A stretch of 64,000 bases of DNA from Eublepharis macularius (GCF_028583425.1 NC_072796.1:124159464-124223463), one strand, 5' to 3'; counted from the stretch's first letter, positions 1-12,270 are shown. Notes: generated by a model not told the origin, from the sequence alone. Translations and numbers: made by a program.

Positions 1-889
1 GGCCTAATCCAGTATACTGTAAGGCAGTTGCATATATTCCAATAGCTGCTATTTTTTAAAAAAAGAAAACTGCTAAACTTTCCAAAGTTCAATGCTTATA
101 AAAAAGCATTATTTTCACATGCTGAAATATACTTTTCAGTAAGTAGAACAGTTCAAGGGGGGGGGGGGAATTCAAGGGTTAATTTGCTCAAGAAGCTCTG
201 CTTTAACTAGTGAAAGAAGCATACAGTGCCATTCTGTTAAGACTCAACAGAGCTGCTGCAGAGTTCCCTTTGGCAAAACTGTAGGCAGCGCCTTCCTGCA
301 CAGGGGGTCTTTTTTGCCAGTGGGGGACGTTTTAATCTTCTAGGACATTTCATTGCAGACCTAAGAGTAGCAATTCTCAAGCAGAGAAACGTCAAAGAAA
401 AATCACAATGAAAGATTGCTGAAATTGAGTTTACTTGCAAATTTGGAACACTGGAGCTCCCAGTGTCATGTCTGGGCCCCATCCATGCCAATTTTGATTC
501 TGTTGTGCTGAACAAAAGGCACCCTGCTGTAACTCAATATCACTTTGCCAGTATCATAACTATTTCTTTCTCAGGCTTTCACAGGTGTTCATCTGTTGGA
601 CTGTAACGGCTTCCAGTATTTATGACCTTGTGTTCCTTCCCAGACTTTGCTATGTCTTGTTTCCTAGTAGCTCAACTTGGTATCACAAATACGTGGAACG
701 TTCTCACACCAGGAGAGTGCCAAAGCCTTGTTTAGGGTTGGGAGGGGGGAAAGGAGCAAACTCAAATGTTAAAAGAGAAGTTTTTCTCATATGACGTCAT
801 TCCAATCAACTTCTACTCTGGCTGCTTAGGTATCTACCTTTCTTCTAAGTAGTTCTATGGACCTGTATATGGAAATGATCTGATTTCTG

Positions 890-895
890 AATAAA
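890..895 (+). terminator. Candidate poly(A) signal of an upstream plus-strand gene
   Basis: AATAAA followed about 20 nt later by a GT-rich stretch (ACGTGTGTCTTG). In human the gene preceding MRPL13 is COL14A1, transcribed toward it, so this could be its 3' end; no coding sequence of it is visible here. This is inference from synteny. Confidence 0.25.
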
Positions 896-1147
896 AGCCA
901 TTTGACCAAGAACGTGTGTCTTGCTGCAATGGTCCAGGGATCTATTTGCTGTATCCTGTCATCCACAGCCTGACATTCAGGGCTTAACTGGATTCTTCTC
1001 TCACTGCAGATGCTGATTTTCTGCTTTTCACATCCCTGCTCTATTAAGCTAATTACAATATTATTATACTTTTACCCTTACTTTAAATATCCTTCCTACC
1101 TTCTGGCTGGATTAAAAACCCCACACAGTTCCGCTTCTAAATGTATC

Positions 1148-1250
1148 TGAAGAAGAGCGCTTTGACTTTTGAAAGTTTGTACTTGGGAAATCTAGTTGGT
1201 GATGAAGGCGCTACTGGACTTGAATCTTGCTCTTCTACTGCAAACCAGAA
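1148..1250 (+). mobile_element. Fragment of the AGTCCAGTAGCACC palindromic family
   Basis: GAAGAAGAGCGCTTTGACTT...GCGCTACTGGACTTGAATCTTGCTCTTCTACTGC. It is one half of a widespread reptile foldback repeat and shares its core with copies at 5348, 16206, 30395 and others in this window. Confidence 0.6.
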
Positions 1251-1299
1251 CAGATAACCACCAGAAACTATCTTCAATTCCTGCTGAAACTAATGGAAC

Positions 1300-1418
1300 T
1301 TAATTGTTAAAATGTTAATTGTAACTAATTAATGTTAATTGTAACTAATTGTAGCTACAATGAAGTTAATTGTAACTAATCTAACTAATTGTACTTAAAA
1401 TGTTAATTGTAACTAATC
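1300..1418 (+). repeat. Minisatellite-like AT-rich tandem repeat
   Basis: About five imperfect copies of a unit built on TTAATTGTAACTAAT, some joined by short spacers. No coding potential. Confidence 0.75.
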
Positions 1419-1419
1419 C

Positions 1420-4400
1420 AGATCTGCTTTCAAGCTGTCAATGGATCATATGGGAAAAGGTCCAATCATAGTCCATTTTGGTCTATTACACACCCATCTG
1501 TGTCATGACCCAGAATCCACAGCTGTTAAAGTTTGTCCAATATATCTTAAAGTAGCTATGACAATAATTTAACAGAGGTGTTTTACAGGAAATTTCAAAA
1601 AATTGTAATTACTGAGAACTATTGTTTTGTAGTTCTTTTGCTTAAAAAAATCAGTGACAAAACTTACTAATGTGACAAAGAACGTATTAATTTCAAAACT
1701 GAAACACCAGCTATTTGCCATTGCTAATTGCTTTTAAAGCACATCAATTAAAGATAACCCAACACAGAAGTTAAGAAAAAGCCGCATACTTCCCTCACCC
1801 TAGGCGTGAAAACTCTGTCATGTAAATTAAAGCATACCAACATTTATCCAAATGGACTGGCAGAAAGAGAAACCAAGACACACAGATGAGCTAATATATG
1901 GTTTGGATAACTTACATTTCTTCTAGATTATACACAGAGGATTATATATAACCTTGAGTGTGTGACACTGCTTTCAATCGGACTCAGTAATGGAAGATCC
2001 TAAAATACATATTACTTGAGAAAAAAAAATTAACAGTACACTCCCCCAAACTTGTTTTCCTTCAAAATTACCTTGCTCTATGACACCAAACAACATATTC
2101 AGTGATTACATCACACAAAATCAGTACAACCAATTTTACTGTCATCTCCATCTCAAAATCATCCTTTACCTTTATCATGTCCATGGGTGTTTTTTATTGC
2201 AAAGACAGAAATACCAAATCTTGTCAATAGGATTTAAGAAGTTACATCACAGTCAGTCATAAGCATCTGGCATGACAATTCCGAAGCCTTCAAAATTGTA
2301 TTCCCTTGCCTTGCCTGCAGCCCCCCCCCCCCCTTGTGAGAGAAGTGACCCCTCAGGAAAGTGGTGACTGGCAGGTACTCATCACCTTTTTGCCAAGGAC
2401 AAGTCTAATTTTTCAGACAAGAGTTATGCTTCCATCAGCACTGTATGGGGCCAATGCCTTACAGCTAACACATCAGCAGCTTACACCAATAATCTGACAC
2501 AAAGATATACTTAATGGGATAACTGCAAAACTGAAAGGGGCACTAATGAGTCTGAACTCTGATTTCTTCAGTAAGTGAGTGAGAAAACTTTTCCAGACAT
2601 GGAATCAATGTTGACTCAATAAATCTGAAAACTCTCACATCCACGCTTAAATCCACCCCATGGACTTCTGAAAAAATAATTTCAACCCTTTTATAACAAT
2701 ATAAAAACTGCACGTCATTGGGACCTGAAGGCAATTCCAAACTTCTAAAGTTTGAAATAGAAACTCAGAGGCATCTCATGATATATAAATATGAGCATTA
2801 TTTTATGTCCTCTAGCAACCTAACAATGGGATTTATTCTGCTGCTTCTCACATTTTCCCTCAATGGGCAGAAGGTTAATGGTGAAGTGGTCTTGGATTCA
2901 GAAGAATAATCTGACCCAGAGATGTTCTGTTCAATTTCTTGATATGGGCCTATTAGATCTAACTTAACAAAAACGATGCCTGCAAAAAACCCACTAGCCA
3001 CAGGAATTGAGACAAGGATAAAAAAGCAAGTTGATGCATACTAGAAACAAAACTAACAATCGTAAGGACAGCTGCAGCAAGAAGATTCAGTATCAGAATC
3101 CATATTAAGCAAGTCTTCTGGCCAAAGTACATTATGTGATAATTAAGAAAACCCATTCTAATTTCATCCTCCACTCCCCCCCCCCCAACTACATTTTACT
3201 TATAGGACAGAGTTTTGCAAAGTGGGCTCTTGCTACAGGAAAAAAAATTATTTTCAGAATGAAATGTCTCTCTTGAAAAGAGAGCAACTTTGCAAAAAAA
3301 AAACCTGATGGCCTTTTAACATTTTATATTCAGTAATGCTTTGACTGCTTCCCATATTCTTATAATAAAATGCTACTGTTTATTTATGATTTTTATATTT
3401 CGTCTTTCTCACTGAGACTACACAGTATAAATTAATAAAGGATGGGACCCGCCCAACAATGCAACAGGATTTGGATTACCGAAAACTGAAATCAAGCAGA
3501 AAGCTGAAACAAAGCATAAACGTTAACATGACATATTAAATGAGCAAAGGGAAGTCACTTACATTGTTAACTAAATACGTTCTTAGGGTATCCACAGACC
3601 ATGCTACTGATCCCACTCCTGTCACCAAAACAGCTTCCTTTTGGAAACTCGCACTTCTATCGTTCGCTTGACCTGGGGTGCCTATGCTGACCTCCAGGAG
3701 GGAGTAGAGCCTGTCTGCAGCAAAACTATCCCCAGAGCCCACAAAGAGCTCCGAGGCCCATGAGCTACAGTTTACTGTGGCAACTGTTTGGACCAATCCT
3801 CACCACGTTAAAGGTGAGCAATGAATTTGACACAGTTGCAGATGCTTTGGTGAGTCCAGACTTCCCCAGGTCAGACTGGTTAACACTCTTCAAGGAGCAC
3901 TGATGTGTGTGTGTGGGGAGTGGGGGGTTGCTGTAAGGCTCTGGTTCCCAAGCAGGTTGGAACACAGCTGGACGATCAAGGAATCCCCTGCAACACCTCC
4001 TTCCAAGCCAATTTGCAACCCTTCATGGTCTATTTTAAAGCACTTTGTTTCTTAAATTTGTCATTCTGTAAAACAACAGCCCAAACATGTTTATCTGAAG
4101 CACAAACACTTGATGGCTTAGCTTTCTGAATCAAGGCTGGTACAGGAGTAGTCTCTTAGACATGGTTAAGAGTTGGGAGTGAGCCAATGAGCTGCAGCTC
4201 CCTTCCTGCAGCCTCTTTGCAAGATCTGGAGGTGGTGCAAACAGATTCCTTAACGATGGTTGGGGGGGGGGGGAGGCACAATCCATCTTGCTCTAGATCT
4301 CTTAAATAATTAGAGCTATTCTCTGTGCCAGACCGAGAAATCCTAGAAGAAGAAAAAATACTGTATGCTCCAACATCTTGAGGTCAAATCTGGTAATTAC

Positions 4401-5340
4401 TATTTCTCTAGCAGCTAAAAGTTTTTCCCTTTGTTTCACAGTGCTGCTGAACTGTAAAACCATCATGCCTAACTTACAATTATTGCCTTCCATATCTATA
4501 AGAAAACTATACACACAGGAATGTGGAATAATTACCAGCTGATGACAGCACTACAACCTCATAATAAAATGTCATCATCTATCTTTCATGCTTCCTCAAT
4601 AAACTACATGTTCAATTGTTTCTTTAGTCATTCTGCTCCACCTGTTTTTATATAATTAGACAGAGGATAATTCAGAAAAAATTATTAATAAAATTTTTAA
4701 ACTTTAACAACTTCAAAATATTTAATAATAAAATGTTAAAAACATAACAACAATGTAACTAAAACTCATCTCTCTCACATTCTTAGAGGTTGCTCCTTTA
4801 AATGTTGCTCCTTTAAATTTGTGGGGAGGGGAAATATCAAGGAAGATTAACTTGGAAAAAACCCATTAATTACTTGTTTATATGCTACTTCAAAGTCAAT
4901 ATAATTATGATTTGCTAATTATACTGAAATTCTACAGAAGTTAAAGGATCGAGTTTTGTATGTCCATCCAGTTTTTTCAACAGCTGAAAAAGAAATGAGG
5001 GGTCCCGACTGAATAGCAAAGAGGCTGTGCTGGGGATCATGGGATCTACACAGACAAAAGTCATGTGCATTGGAGGATTGTGGTAAGGAGGGGAATCAAG
5101 TAGCACTGAGTGAAAAAGCTGGCTGGCTCCAACCCACAACCTTAAATTTAAGCAACAAGGAATAAGAAGACAAGAACTGCTATGCTAAATCTGACCGTCT
5201 CTGTCTTCCTACATTCTATGACTGTTTTCTAAGCGCCTCTTACATCTTCCTTTGAATCAACTAACCCTCTAATTTTTGAGAAATCTTCCCCTTTCAGAAA
5301 ACACTATTTTTTTGTTCTGCTGTCTGTTTGCCTATCTTAA
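1420..5340. other. Intergenic or MRPL13 3' flank, no gene recognised
   Basis: AT-rich sequence with homopolymer tracts (C-run near 2321, G-runs near 4261). On the minus strand, 3796-3536 is open for 86 codons and ends at a GTAAGT, and 3001-2798 is open and begins with a hydrophobic run; neither was recognised. A decayed LINE tail lies at 3370-3480. The terminal MRPL13 exon was looked for here and not found. Confidence 0.5.
3370..3480 (-). mobile_element. LINE 3'-end remnant
   Basis: Matches, on the opposite strand, the segment at 32500-32635 (TCTCACTGAGACT... and the ATTAATAAAGGATGGGACC side), and also resembles 46010-46120. All three look like 3' ends of one LINE family (tail GAGAAAGGTGGACTATAAAT). 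Confidence 0.5.
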
Positions 5341-5347
5341 GAAAATA

Positions 5348-5545
5348 AATCAAGATGGGTGGCCGTATTAGTCTGTCTATAGCAGTGAAAAGAGCAAGAG
5401 TCCAGTAGCACCTATAAGACTACCAAAATAAGTGGTAAGCTATGAGTTTTCATGAGCCTAGAAGTGAGCTGTGGCTCACGAAAGCTCATACCCTACCACT
5501 TATTTTGTTAGTCTTATACGTACTACAGGACTCTTGCTCTTAAGA
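5348..5545. mobile_element. Palindromic reptile repeat, near-complete copy
   Basis: Opens with GGTGGCCGTATTAGTCTGTC, contains AGAGTCCAGTAGCACCTATA, and folds back to a complementary ...GACTCTTGCTCTT end around a centre near 5450. MITE-like, no coding capacity. Confidence 0.7.
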
Positions 5546-5659
5546 AAATAAGTAGAGCCTGCTGAATAAGACTAGGCATGTATACTTTTTCACAGTGGCC
5601 AACCAGGTGCCCTGGAGGGTCAAACAAACAGGGCAGAGCAGCTAAGGTCCTCCCTTGAT

Positions 5660-6000
5660 ACTACCTCCCAGCACTGATATTTAGAAGTATATGGATATTC
5701 ACCTTATACTGAGTCTCCCTTCAGTCACTGTGGCTAATAGCCACAGATACACCTTTCCTCTACGAATCTGTCTCCTTCTTTTAAAGCCATGGTTTGTGGT
5801 CATCTCTACCTCCAGTGGCAGTGAATTCCACAATGTAATTACTCATTGAATAAAGAAGATGCTGCAACTCCCTCTTTCTGAAATGATCACAACTGTGAAA
5901 GAGTTGCAGGTGCGTCATGCCATGAACAGCTGCTTAATTTTTCTCTGGCAGCCCTTCGAGCTCCTCTAGTTGGTATTTTATCTTCCAGGTTTGGTCCTCT
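5660..6000 (-). mobile_element. CR1-type LINE remnant
   Basis: Contains TTTTAAAGCCATGG...CATCTCTACCTCCAGTGGCAGTGAATTCCACAATGTAATTAC-type sequence typical of old CR1/L3-like LINEs of amniotes. A related, differently preserved part is at 34270-35140. Degenerate; strand tentative. Confidence 0.5.
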
Positions 6001-7517
6001 ACAAGAAGCCTAACTAGAACCCTTGCCCTTCTTGTCTTGTGCTAACATACGGCTTTGTTCTTGGAGAGAGTCGGACACTAGCACACCAAAGCCAAAATGG
6101 TAGTCTTGCAATATAGTCATGGTCTGGATCAGGCAGCTGATCTATTTAGGAAGAGAACAAAATTCTCAAGAATTTACTGTAAGAACAAAACCCCACCATA
6201 TATAACAGCATAAAAAGACACCCCCAAACATCATGTGCTGTATTTCTTAACTGACTTATTTTCACTAAAAAAAAAATTCCTGCTTAAATTCTTTCTGTAT
6301 TGTTCTAATTACAACACTACATAAACTATTTTACAGCATTTTATGATCTTGCTATGCCTCTTGTGGTTCAGCAGGTACTGCATATACACTTTAGCTGACA
6401 AGAACAAAGGCTTCATTGCAGCTGGAATTTTAACTGGAGAAAAAGGTTGGAAAGGAAAGCAATATACTTAGAAAGAAATCATGGGATTAACTTTAAACAG
6501 CTGAAAGGCTTAAATGGGGATTTGCTGACCTTTCAGAATTTTTTTTTTTAAGCCATCATACTAGAATACTGTTCTGTCAGTCTGGCACTCAGCCACCGGG
6601 CAAAACCTTTGGCTCCAAGGGAAAGCAAGCACCTCCTTTTCAAGTACCTGGCTACTTCTGCAGTGTCCCTCTAGGGGAGTATTGAGGTTAATACAGCTTA
6701 CAGCAAAGCATGTAGTAATTCTGTACCCCCTGGAGCACACACCTCCGGCACTGAAGAATCTAGTGCCTCTTACTTCTCTCCATGGTACAAACTCCTGTCC
6801 GACTCAGGCCAGTAATCCTTGATGCAGATTTTTCCCATTGCAACATTTGCTGAGAAGGTTATTAATTGCAGCATTGACAGGCAGGCTTGAAAATTAAGGA
6901 AGGCTTAATGGGGGATCAACCGAATTTGGGTTTTGGTTCAATAGACAAGATATAAAATTTACGGGTCAGGTTCTATTTAAATTCAAGTTTTTAAAAACCC
7001 CTCAGGTTAATTTACTTTCTGCCGTCTCCAAGTCCAGGAATCAAGTCAAAAGGCTTTCATTTCAATTGTCTGATACACATCTCTATTTGTGGGGAAAAAG
7101 GAAAAATATAAAATATTAATATGAAAGACAAAAATAGGTTAAAAAAAATCTTGCCAATGTGGGCTAAAACAGGTACTCAGATCTTTAGTGTCAAACAGAA
7201 TCTTTAAGTTGAACAAAAAGTAACTGATTCTCCACACATTTTTGCACTTCAAAACAACCAATCGGGCAACAGTATTTCACAAACTTGACTAAGATGTATA
7301 AGGTAGAAGTTACTTGAGATGCTAAAGACTGCAAACCCGCTCATCAACATAAACTTTACCTTCCTTGCTTTTTAAATCTATTTTTCTTTTGAGTGAATAC
7401 AACCACTAATGCTAATATCATCAGGGCCAAGGAGCGAAGTCTTCCCATTTAAACGAACTAATCAAAGAGGATTCCCCTTTAGAAACTGCTCAGAAGCTCA
7501 TAGCCTCACACCAGAAT

Positions 7518-8243
7518 GTTCCCACTAGGGGTGTGCACCCCCAAAAGATTCAGGTTTCCAGCTTCGGGTTTACTCAAAGCAGGAAAAAAAATCTGGAATT
7601 TAGCTTGCTTTGGTATGCTCCATAAAGATTCTGAGCATACTGAAATGAGAGGGAGCAAACCCCCCACCCACCCCATTTACCTGGCCGGCAGAGAGAGAGG
7701 GAAGGCTGATCAGCTGGGTGGCGGGAGGGCGCCGCAGCGGCGGCCCTCACAAGGCCAGGATGGCCTGGAGCTGGCTCCTTTGCTGCCATGCCGCTGCCTG
7801 CGGGGGAGACTGGAGCCGCCCCCTCTGGCCCCTCAAATGGCCGCCGTGGCGGCCATTTGAGGGGCAGGAAGGACCTCCTCCGCAGCGTTTGCTGCTGGCT
7901 GGAGGGAGGAGGGGAGAGTTTAAAAGGTAAAACGCTCCTTGCGCTGTTTGCAAAAAGCGCGGGGAACCTTCTATCCTTTAAACTCTGCCGTTTTCCAGTC
8001 AGCTGGAGGGGGGAGAGTTTAAAGGGTAGAAGGCTCCCCGCGCCTTTTGCAAACGAAGCGGGGAGCCTTCTACCCTTTAAACTCTGCGGGCCAGCTGAAG
8101 TTTAAAGGGCCCCAAAGCTTCCTAAATTGCTTCGGGTGTTCTGAATTGGCCCCGATTCAGAAAACTCAAATCTTTACAGATCGGGTCCAATTCCGGCATT
8201 TTTTCCGAATCAGAAACCCGAAGTGCACACCCCTAGTTCCTAC
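7518..8243. mobile_element. Non-autonomous hAT-type element with target duplication
   Basis: The element is 7526-8235 (710 bp). Its ends are perfect 13-bp inverted repeats, TAGGGGTGTGCAC and GTGCACACCCCTA. It is flanked by 8-bp direct repeats, GTTCCCAC (7518-7525) and GTTCCTAC (8236-8243), one mismatch apart, as hAT transposases make. The interior is GC-rich and holds repeated hairpins, the best with perfect 28-bp arms at 8014-8041 and 8058-8085. ORFs inside run on both strands and reflect the palindromes, not a protein. It lies in the MRPL13 3' flank. Confidence 0.88.
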
Positions 8244-9160
8244 AAATCCACAAAAGCACTTAAGCGTCTCAAGTATAACAACTTAGTGATTGTTGAAGGC
8301 CACCTCAATGATTCTTCCAGTTCCAATTTTGGGACACAAAAGAGTCCCCCCCCCACACACACACACAATTGACCTGATTATCAGGTTACTAAAGATGATG
8401 CTTTGCCATTTTGTGAGGATAATGGTAGGGCATGCCATTAGTCACAATTGCTTATATGACTGAAGGCATGTCGACCTAGTGCCGTACGCCCTGCTGGGAT
8501 GACTGACACACACACGTGCAATGGGAGGGCTTGAAAATGTTTGCATATTCCTTAGTCTAGCACTCACACAGCTCATTTCAAATATTCCTTTCAATACCTT
8601 CTCACAGCCATTCTTACATAAGTGCCATAGGCTGTATTACTGCTGCCTCTGCCTTCCACACACACTGCAGATAGCAGGCTGAGGGGGAGAAAAAGCCACT
8701 TAATGTGATAAATGCTGCAGAGAGAACTGAATGAGGCATCCCAGTTCACAGACATCCATTATGCTATCCCACAGCTAAGTCTGCTGCTCCCACTCCGGGA
8801 TTATAGAAGAAAAAATCTTGCTCTTGGGAGGTCGGGGAAAGTGCATGTTCTTTTTCCAAAGAAGCAAAGCAAGCAGGCCACTCCCACAGAAGAGTCTTCG
8901 GATGTGTGATGTACCCTGGGGTGGGTTATTTAGTTCTTGCCCTTACTGAGACAGCTGGAGCTAAAGGGGCCTGTAATTTTCCACCTGAAATGGTGCCTAA
9001 TATTTACAATTGAAGACAGACACCTTTAATGTGCGAACTAAATTATAAGCTCTACTGCTAAGTATAATTCTTGCACATAATACCACACTGCATTTCTCTG
9101 CTTTAAATCAGCCAGCTTCCTGTAACCTCTTTGTAATTGGGGTGATAACAGATGTCAGTT

Positions 9161-9460
9161 TCACAGCATAAAACTGCAAAAGTCTAAAATTAAGAGAATT
9201 TTATTAAAGCATCCACTGGCTGGCTTTTCAGAATGATGAAACAGTTTCGCAAGTTCACTATCAATCTGGCTGGAACTCTTAGGATACCTCACATTCAGTT
9301 CTATCTCCAAACGTTTCCCAAATTCTTCTTTCTTCACTATGGATTCTGGCTGCCAGGGTATTTTATGCTGTAATTGCTCCAGCTTTCTTATACGACAAGA
9401 GGGCAAGTGCTCCTCCCCATTTTTCAGCAGCAGGAAGAACAGCATGTATGATTTCCCCAA
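9161..9460 (-). other. Unidentified minus-strand ORF with AATAAA near its end
   Basis: About 90 codons, containing EQLQHKIPWQPESIVKKEEF and later ELAKLFHHSEKPASG. The composition looks protein-like, and an AATAAA lies on the same strand at 9205-9200. I do not recognise the product and see no convincing upstream acceptor, so it may be a retrocopy fragment or chance. Confidence 0.2.
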
Positions 9461-10563
9461 CCTCCTTTTGGGGTTTAAGCAAGATCCTTAACATGTGTTA
9501 AAGCAAAAGGAAGTCAAAGAGACTGTTACTAAAAGCTATATATTGGTAATTTTTAGAGATGAAAACCCTAGGCAGGAAGATTTCACAATCGAACCGTGGG
9601 CCTTCCCCACCAGATTTGTTCTTTCCCCCTAATCTATGGGAGATTCGATGAGCAGTCCAATAAGCACTGGTAATGTGGCAGGTTCCATGCTTCTTTGCCT
9701 CTTACCTACCTTATAAATTCTATATATAAAAATCACGTAACTCACACTCAGTAATCCATACAATAATACTGCAAGGTACTTCAGCGCTTTTTATTCCTTT
9801 CTTGCAACTGGGGGCAGGCAGGTGCTGAAATAACTATATTTTGTCCAAGGCTACCCTATCAGTTTAGCAAAATCTGGGTTGTCTTGGCCACCACATTATA
9901 TCAGCTGATATGAATCACATAGTGCTTCACCTTCTTTTTCTTCTCTCATGATCACTCCATGATTAGCAACCTGGTTAGTCATGTTTGCAGAAAAGAAACT
10001 TCTTTCTTTAATCAGGTCAACTGAGCGCTGGTTCCAGCTCTGTCAGTTTTATCTCAGATAGCTTCACCATGTCCCTCTTTCTCTCTGATCCAGGAGACAA
10101 CTAACGGGCTGAGTTTTCCGGTATTCTAAGTAATTACCGGACACAATTATTTTCCATAACATAAAAAGATACAGATACATATAGTATATTGGTGAATGGA
10201 AGGTTAATAAAACCAAGGAACATTTCAGGTCTGTAAATGGAGAGCATGTCAACTGCTCCACTTATGGTCCCCATATACAGACAGAACCATATTGAAGGTC
10301 TATTGCCAATACTGACTGCTGATCCTGACTCCATGATTGCTGTTACAGACCCAGGCTCTCAGTAAAAAACTTGCCCATGGCTTCTAAAGCAGCAATGATG
10401 GTGACAGAGCCAGGGAAGAGAGTAAATATCCATAGCCTACCCTTTGCGTGGGCAGCATCAACTTAGCAGCCCTTAAGAGGTACTACTGATATGAATACAT
10501 GATGTAATCATTCTAAGAGGCCAGCCTGATTAGGTAAGGGAAATTTAATCAATCTGTGCCACA

Positions 10564-10728
10564 TAGAATCATAGGATTCGAAGGCACCTCTAGGGTCATC
10601 TAGTCCAACCCCCTGCACAATGCAGGAAATTCCCAACTACCCCACCCCCCGCCTGCCCCAGTGAACCCTGCTTCATGCCCAGAAGATGGCAAAACACCTC
10701 CAGGATCCCTAGCCAAACTGGCCTGTGG
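10564..10728 (-). mobile_element. CR1 LINE 3' end, minus orientation
   Basis: Begins AGAATCATAGGATTCGAAGG and runs through CATCTAGTCCAACCCCCTGC and AGAAGATGGCAAAACACCTC. Inverse complement of the copy at 53880-54045. The ATTCTATGATTCTAT-type end is typical of CR1. Confidence 0.8.
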
Positions 10729-11189
10729 AAAATTGTTACCTGACCCTAAGGCGGTGAGTGGCATTACCCTGGGCATGTAAGAAGGGGCCACGAGAACTAA
10801 GCACTAATGTAACCCATTCTGCCCTCCCCTCTCTGTGCTTTACACGCACATCTCCACAGAATAACTTACCAGCGAGGGTTTTCAGAACTGGAACCTAACC
10901 CTAGCAGCCTGCTTTTTTTCTATCAAAGATTTTCTACATAAAATCAGATGAATGTGTCTGCTTTAGCTTTTACAGAATTGCAATCATGTTTACAAACGAC
11001 TGATCTGAAAATCTGACACCTGAGGGAGAAGAAGAGACAGTCTTTGCAATTGTGCACCTATTGCTTCTTCAACCTGCTTAAATACAACACAGTTCTTTAT
11101 TTCCTCCAGATATATAAAACAAAAAGAAAAAAGGATAACAAAAATCAATGCTTAAAATCATCCCAAACCTGAAGGAATGTAGCTCCACA

Positions 11190-12146
11190 TTCAAGAGGAG
11201 AGATGGGCACGGAACAAAAAAACCCCAAACCACATGATTTGTGGTCCGTGGCATTCCATGGAACATCGGACCACGAAATTCCGACCGTTTTCTAGTTCGT
11301 GGTTTGTTGTTCTGTAGCATTTCAATCGCCCTGCACCGACTGCTGAAGCCAGTGCAGGGAGTTTGAAACAGACAGCCCCTTTCTTCTGTGAAAGAAGCTG
11401 TCATTTCACAGACCCCGTGCTGGAACTGGTGTGTGTGTGTGAAATGACAGCTTCTTTCTCCTGCTACCGGGGCTGTCAGTTTTACAGACCCAGCACTGTT
11501 CCAGTGCGGGATCTGTGAAACTGACACACTGACAGCCCCGACAGCAGGAGAAAGAGGCTGTGGGTCTGTAAAATGGACAACCCGGGCAGCAGGAGAAACA
11601 GGCTGTCAGTTTCACAGTCCCTGCACTGGAACCGGCATGGGGGTTGTGAAATGACAGCTTCTTTCTCCTGCTGCTCTGGCAGCAGAAGAAAGCTGTCATT
11701 TCACAGACCCCCGCCGGTTCCAGCACGGGGTCTGTGAAACAGACAGCTTGTTTCTCCTGCTGCCCAGGCTGTCTGTTTCACAGACCCCGTGCTGTGAGTC
11801 TGCAAAACGGACAGCCCGGGCAGCAGGAGAAACAAGCTGTCAGTTTCACAGACCCTGCGCTGGTTTCAGCCCATCAGCTGAACCCCATGCAGGGTCTATG
11901 AAACTGACAGCCCCTTTCTCCTGCGCAGGGGCTGTCAAGTTTCACAGACCCCACAGTGGGTTCAGCTGATGGGCTGAAACTGGAGAGGGGTCTGTGAAAC
12001 TCTGAACCCGGCCACGGAATGGCTGGAAAAATTTGTTTGTTCCGTAAACACACGTTCCCATGGAACACGTTTCGGTGCAAACGAACCAGCCATTCCGTAC
12101 AGAATTTTGTTCCATGATTTGTTTTGTGCCCATGTCTATTCAAGAG
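11190..12146. mobile_element. Non-autonomous hAT-type element with internal hairpin array
   Basis: The element is 11198-12138 (941 bp) between perfect 8-bp direct repeats TTCAAGAG (11190-11197 and 12139-12146). The ends are imperfect inverted repeats (GAGAGATGGGCAC and GTGCCCATGTCTA). Between about 11330 and 12000 a module of the type CTGTCAGTTTCACAGACCC and its complement, with CAGCAGGAGAAA linkers, is repeated many times in alternating orientation. This makes several nested stem-loops and gives overlapping false ORFs on both strands. Confidence 0.88.
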
Positions 12147-12270
12147 GTGTCTGCCTCAAAGGCATATTTAAAGCATGTCTTATCTGCTTAAAGGATAATG
12201 AATTCCTTAAAGGCTAATCTATCACATAAGCAGTCATAGACATGCTTTTCAAGGGCTATTAGACACTTAC

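Noticed and set aside
7516-8286. Cluster of overlapping 70-114 codon ORFs on both strands
   Set aside because: All lie within the 710-bp hAT-type element; they arise from GC-rich inverted repeats.
11078-12143. ORFs up to 149 codons rich in Cys, Ser and Thr
   Set aside because: They track the alternating hairpin modules of the 941-bp element on both strands and have no independent protein signature.
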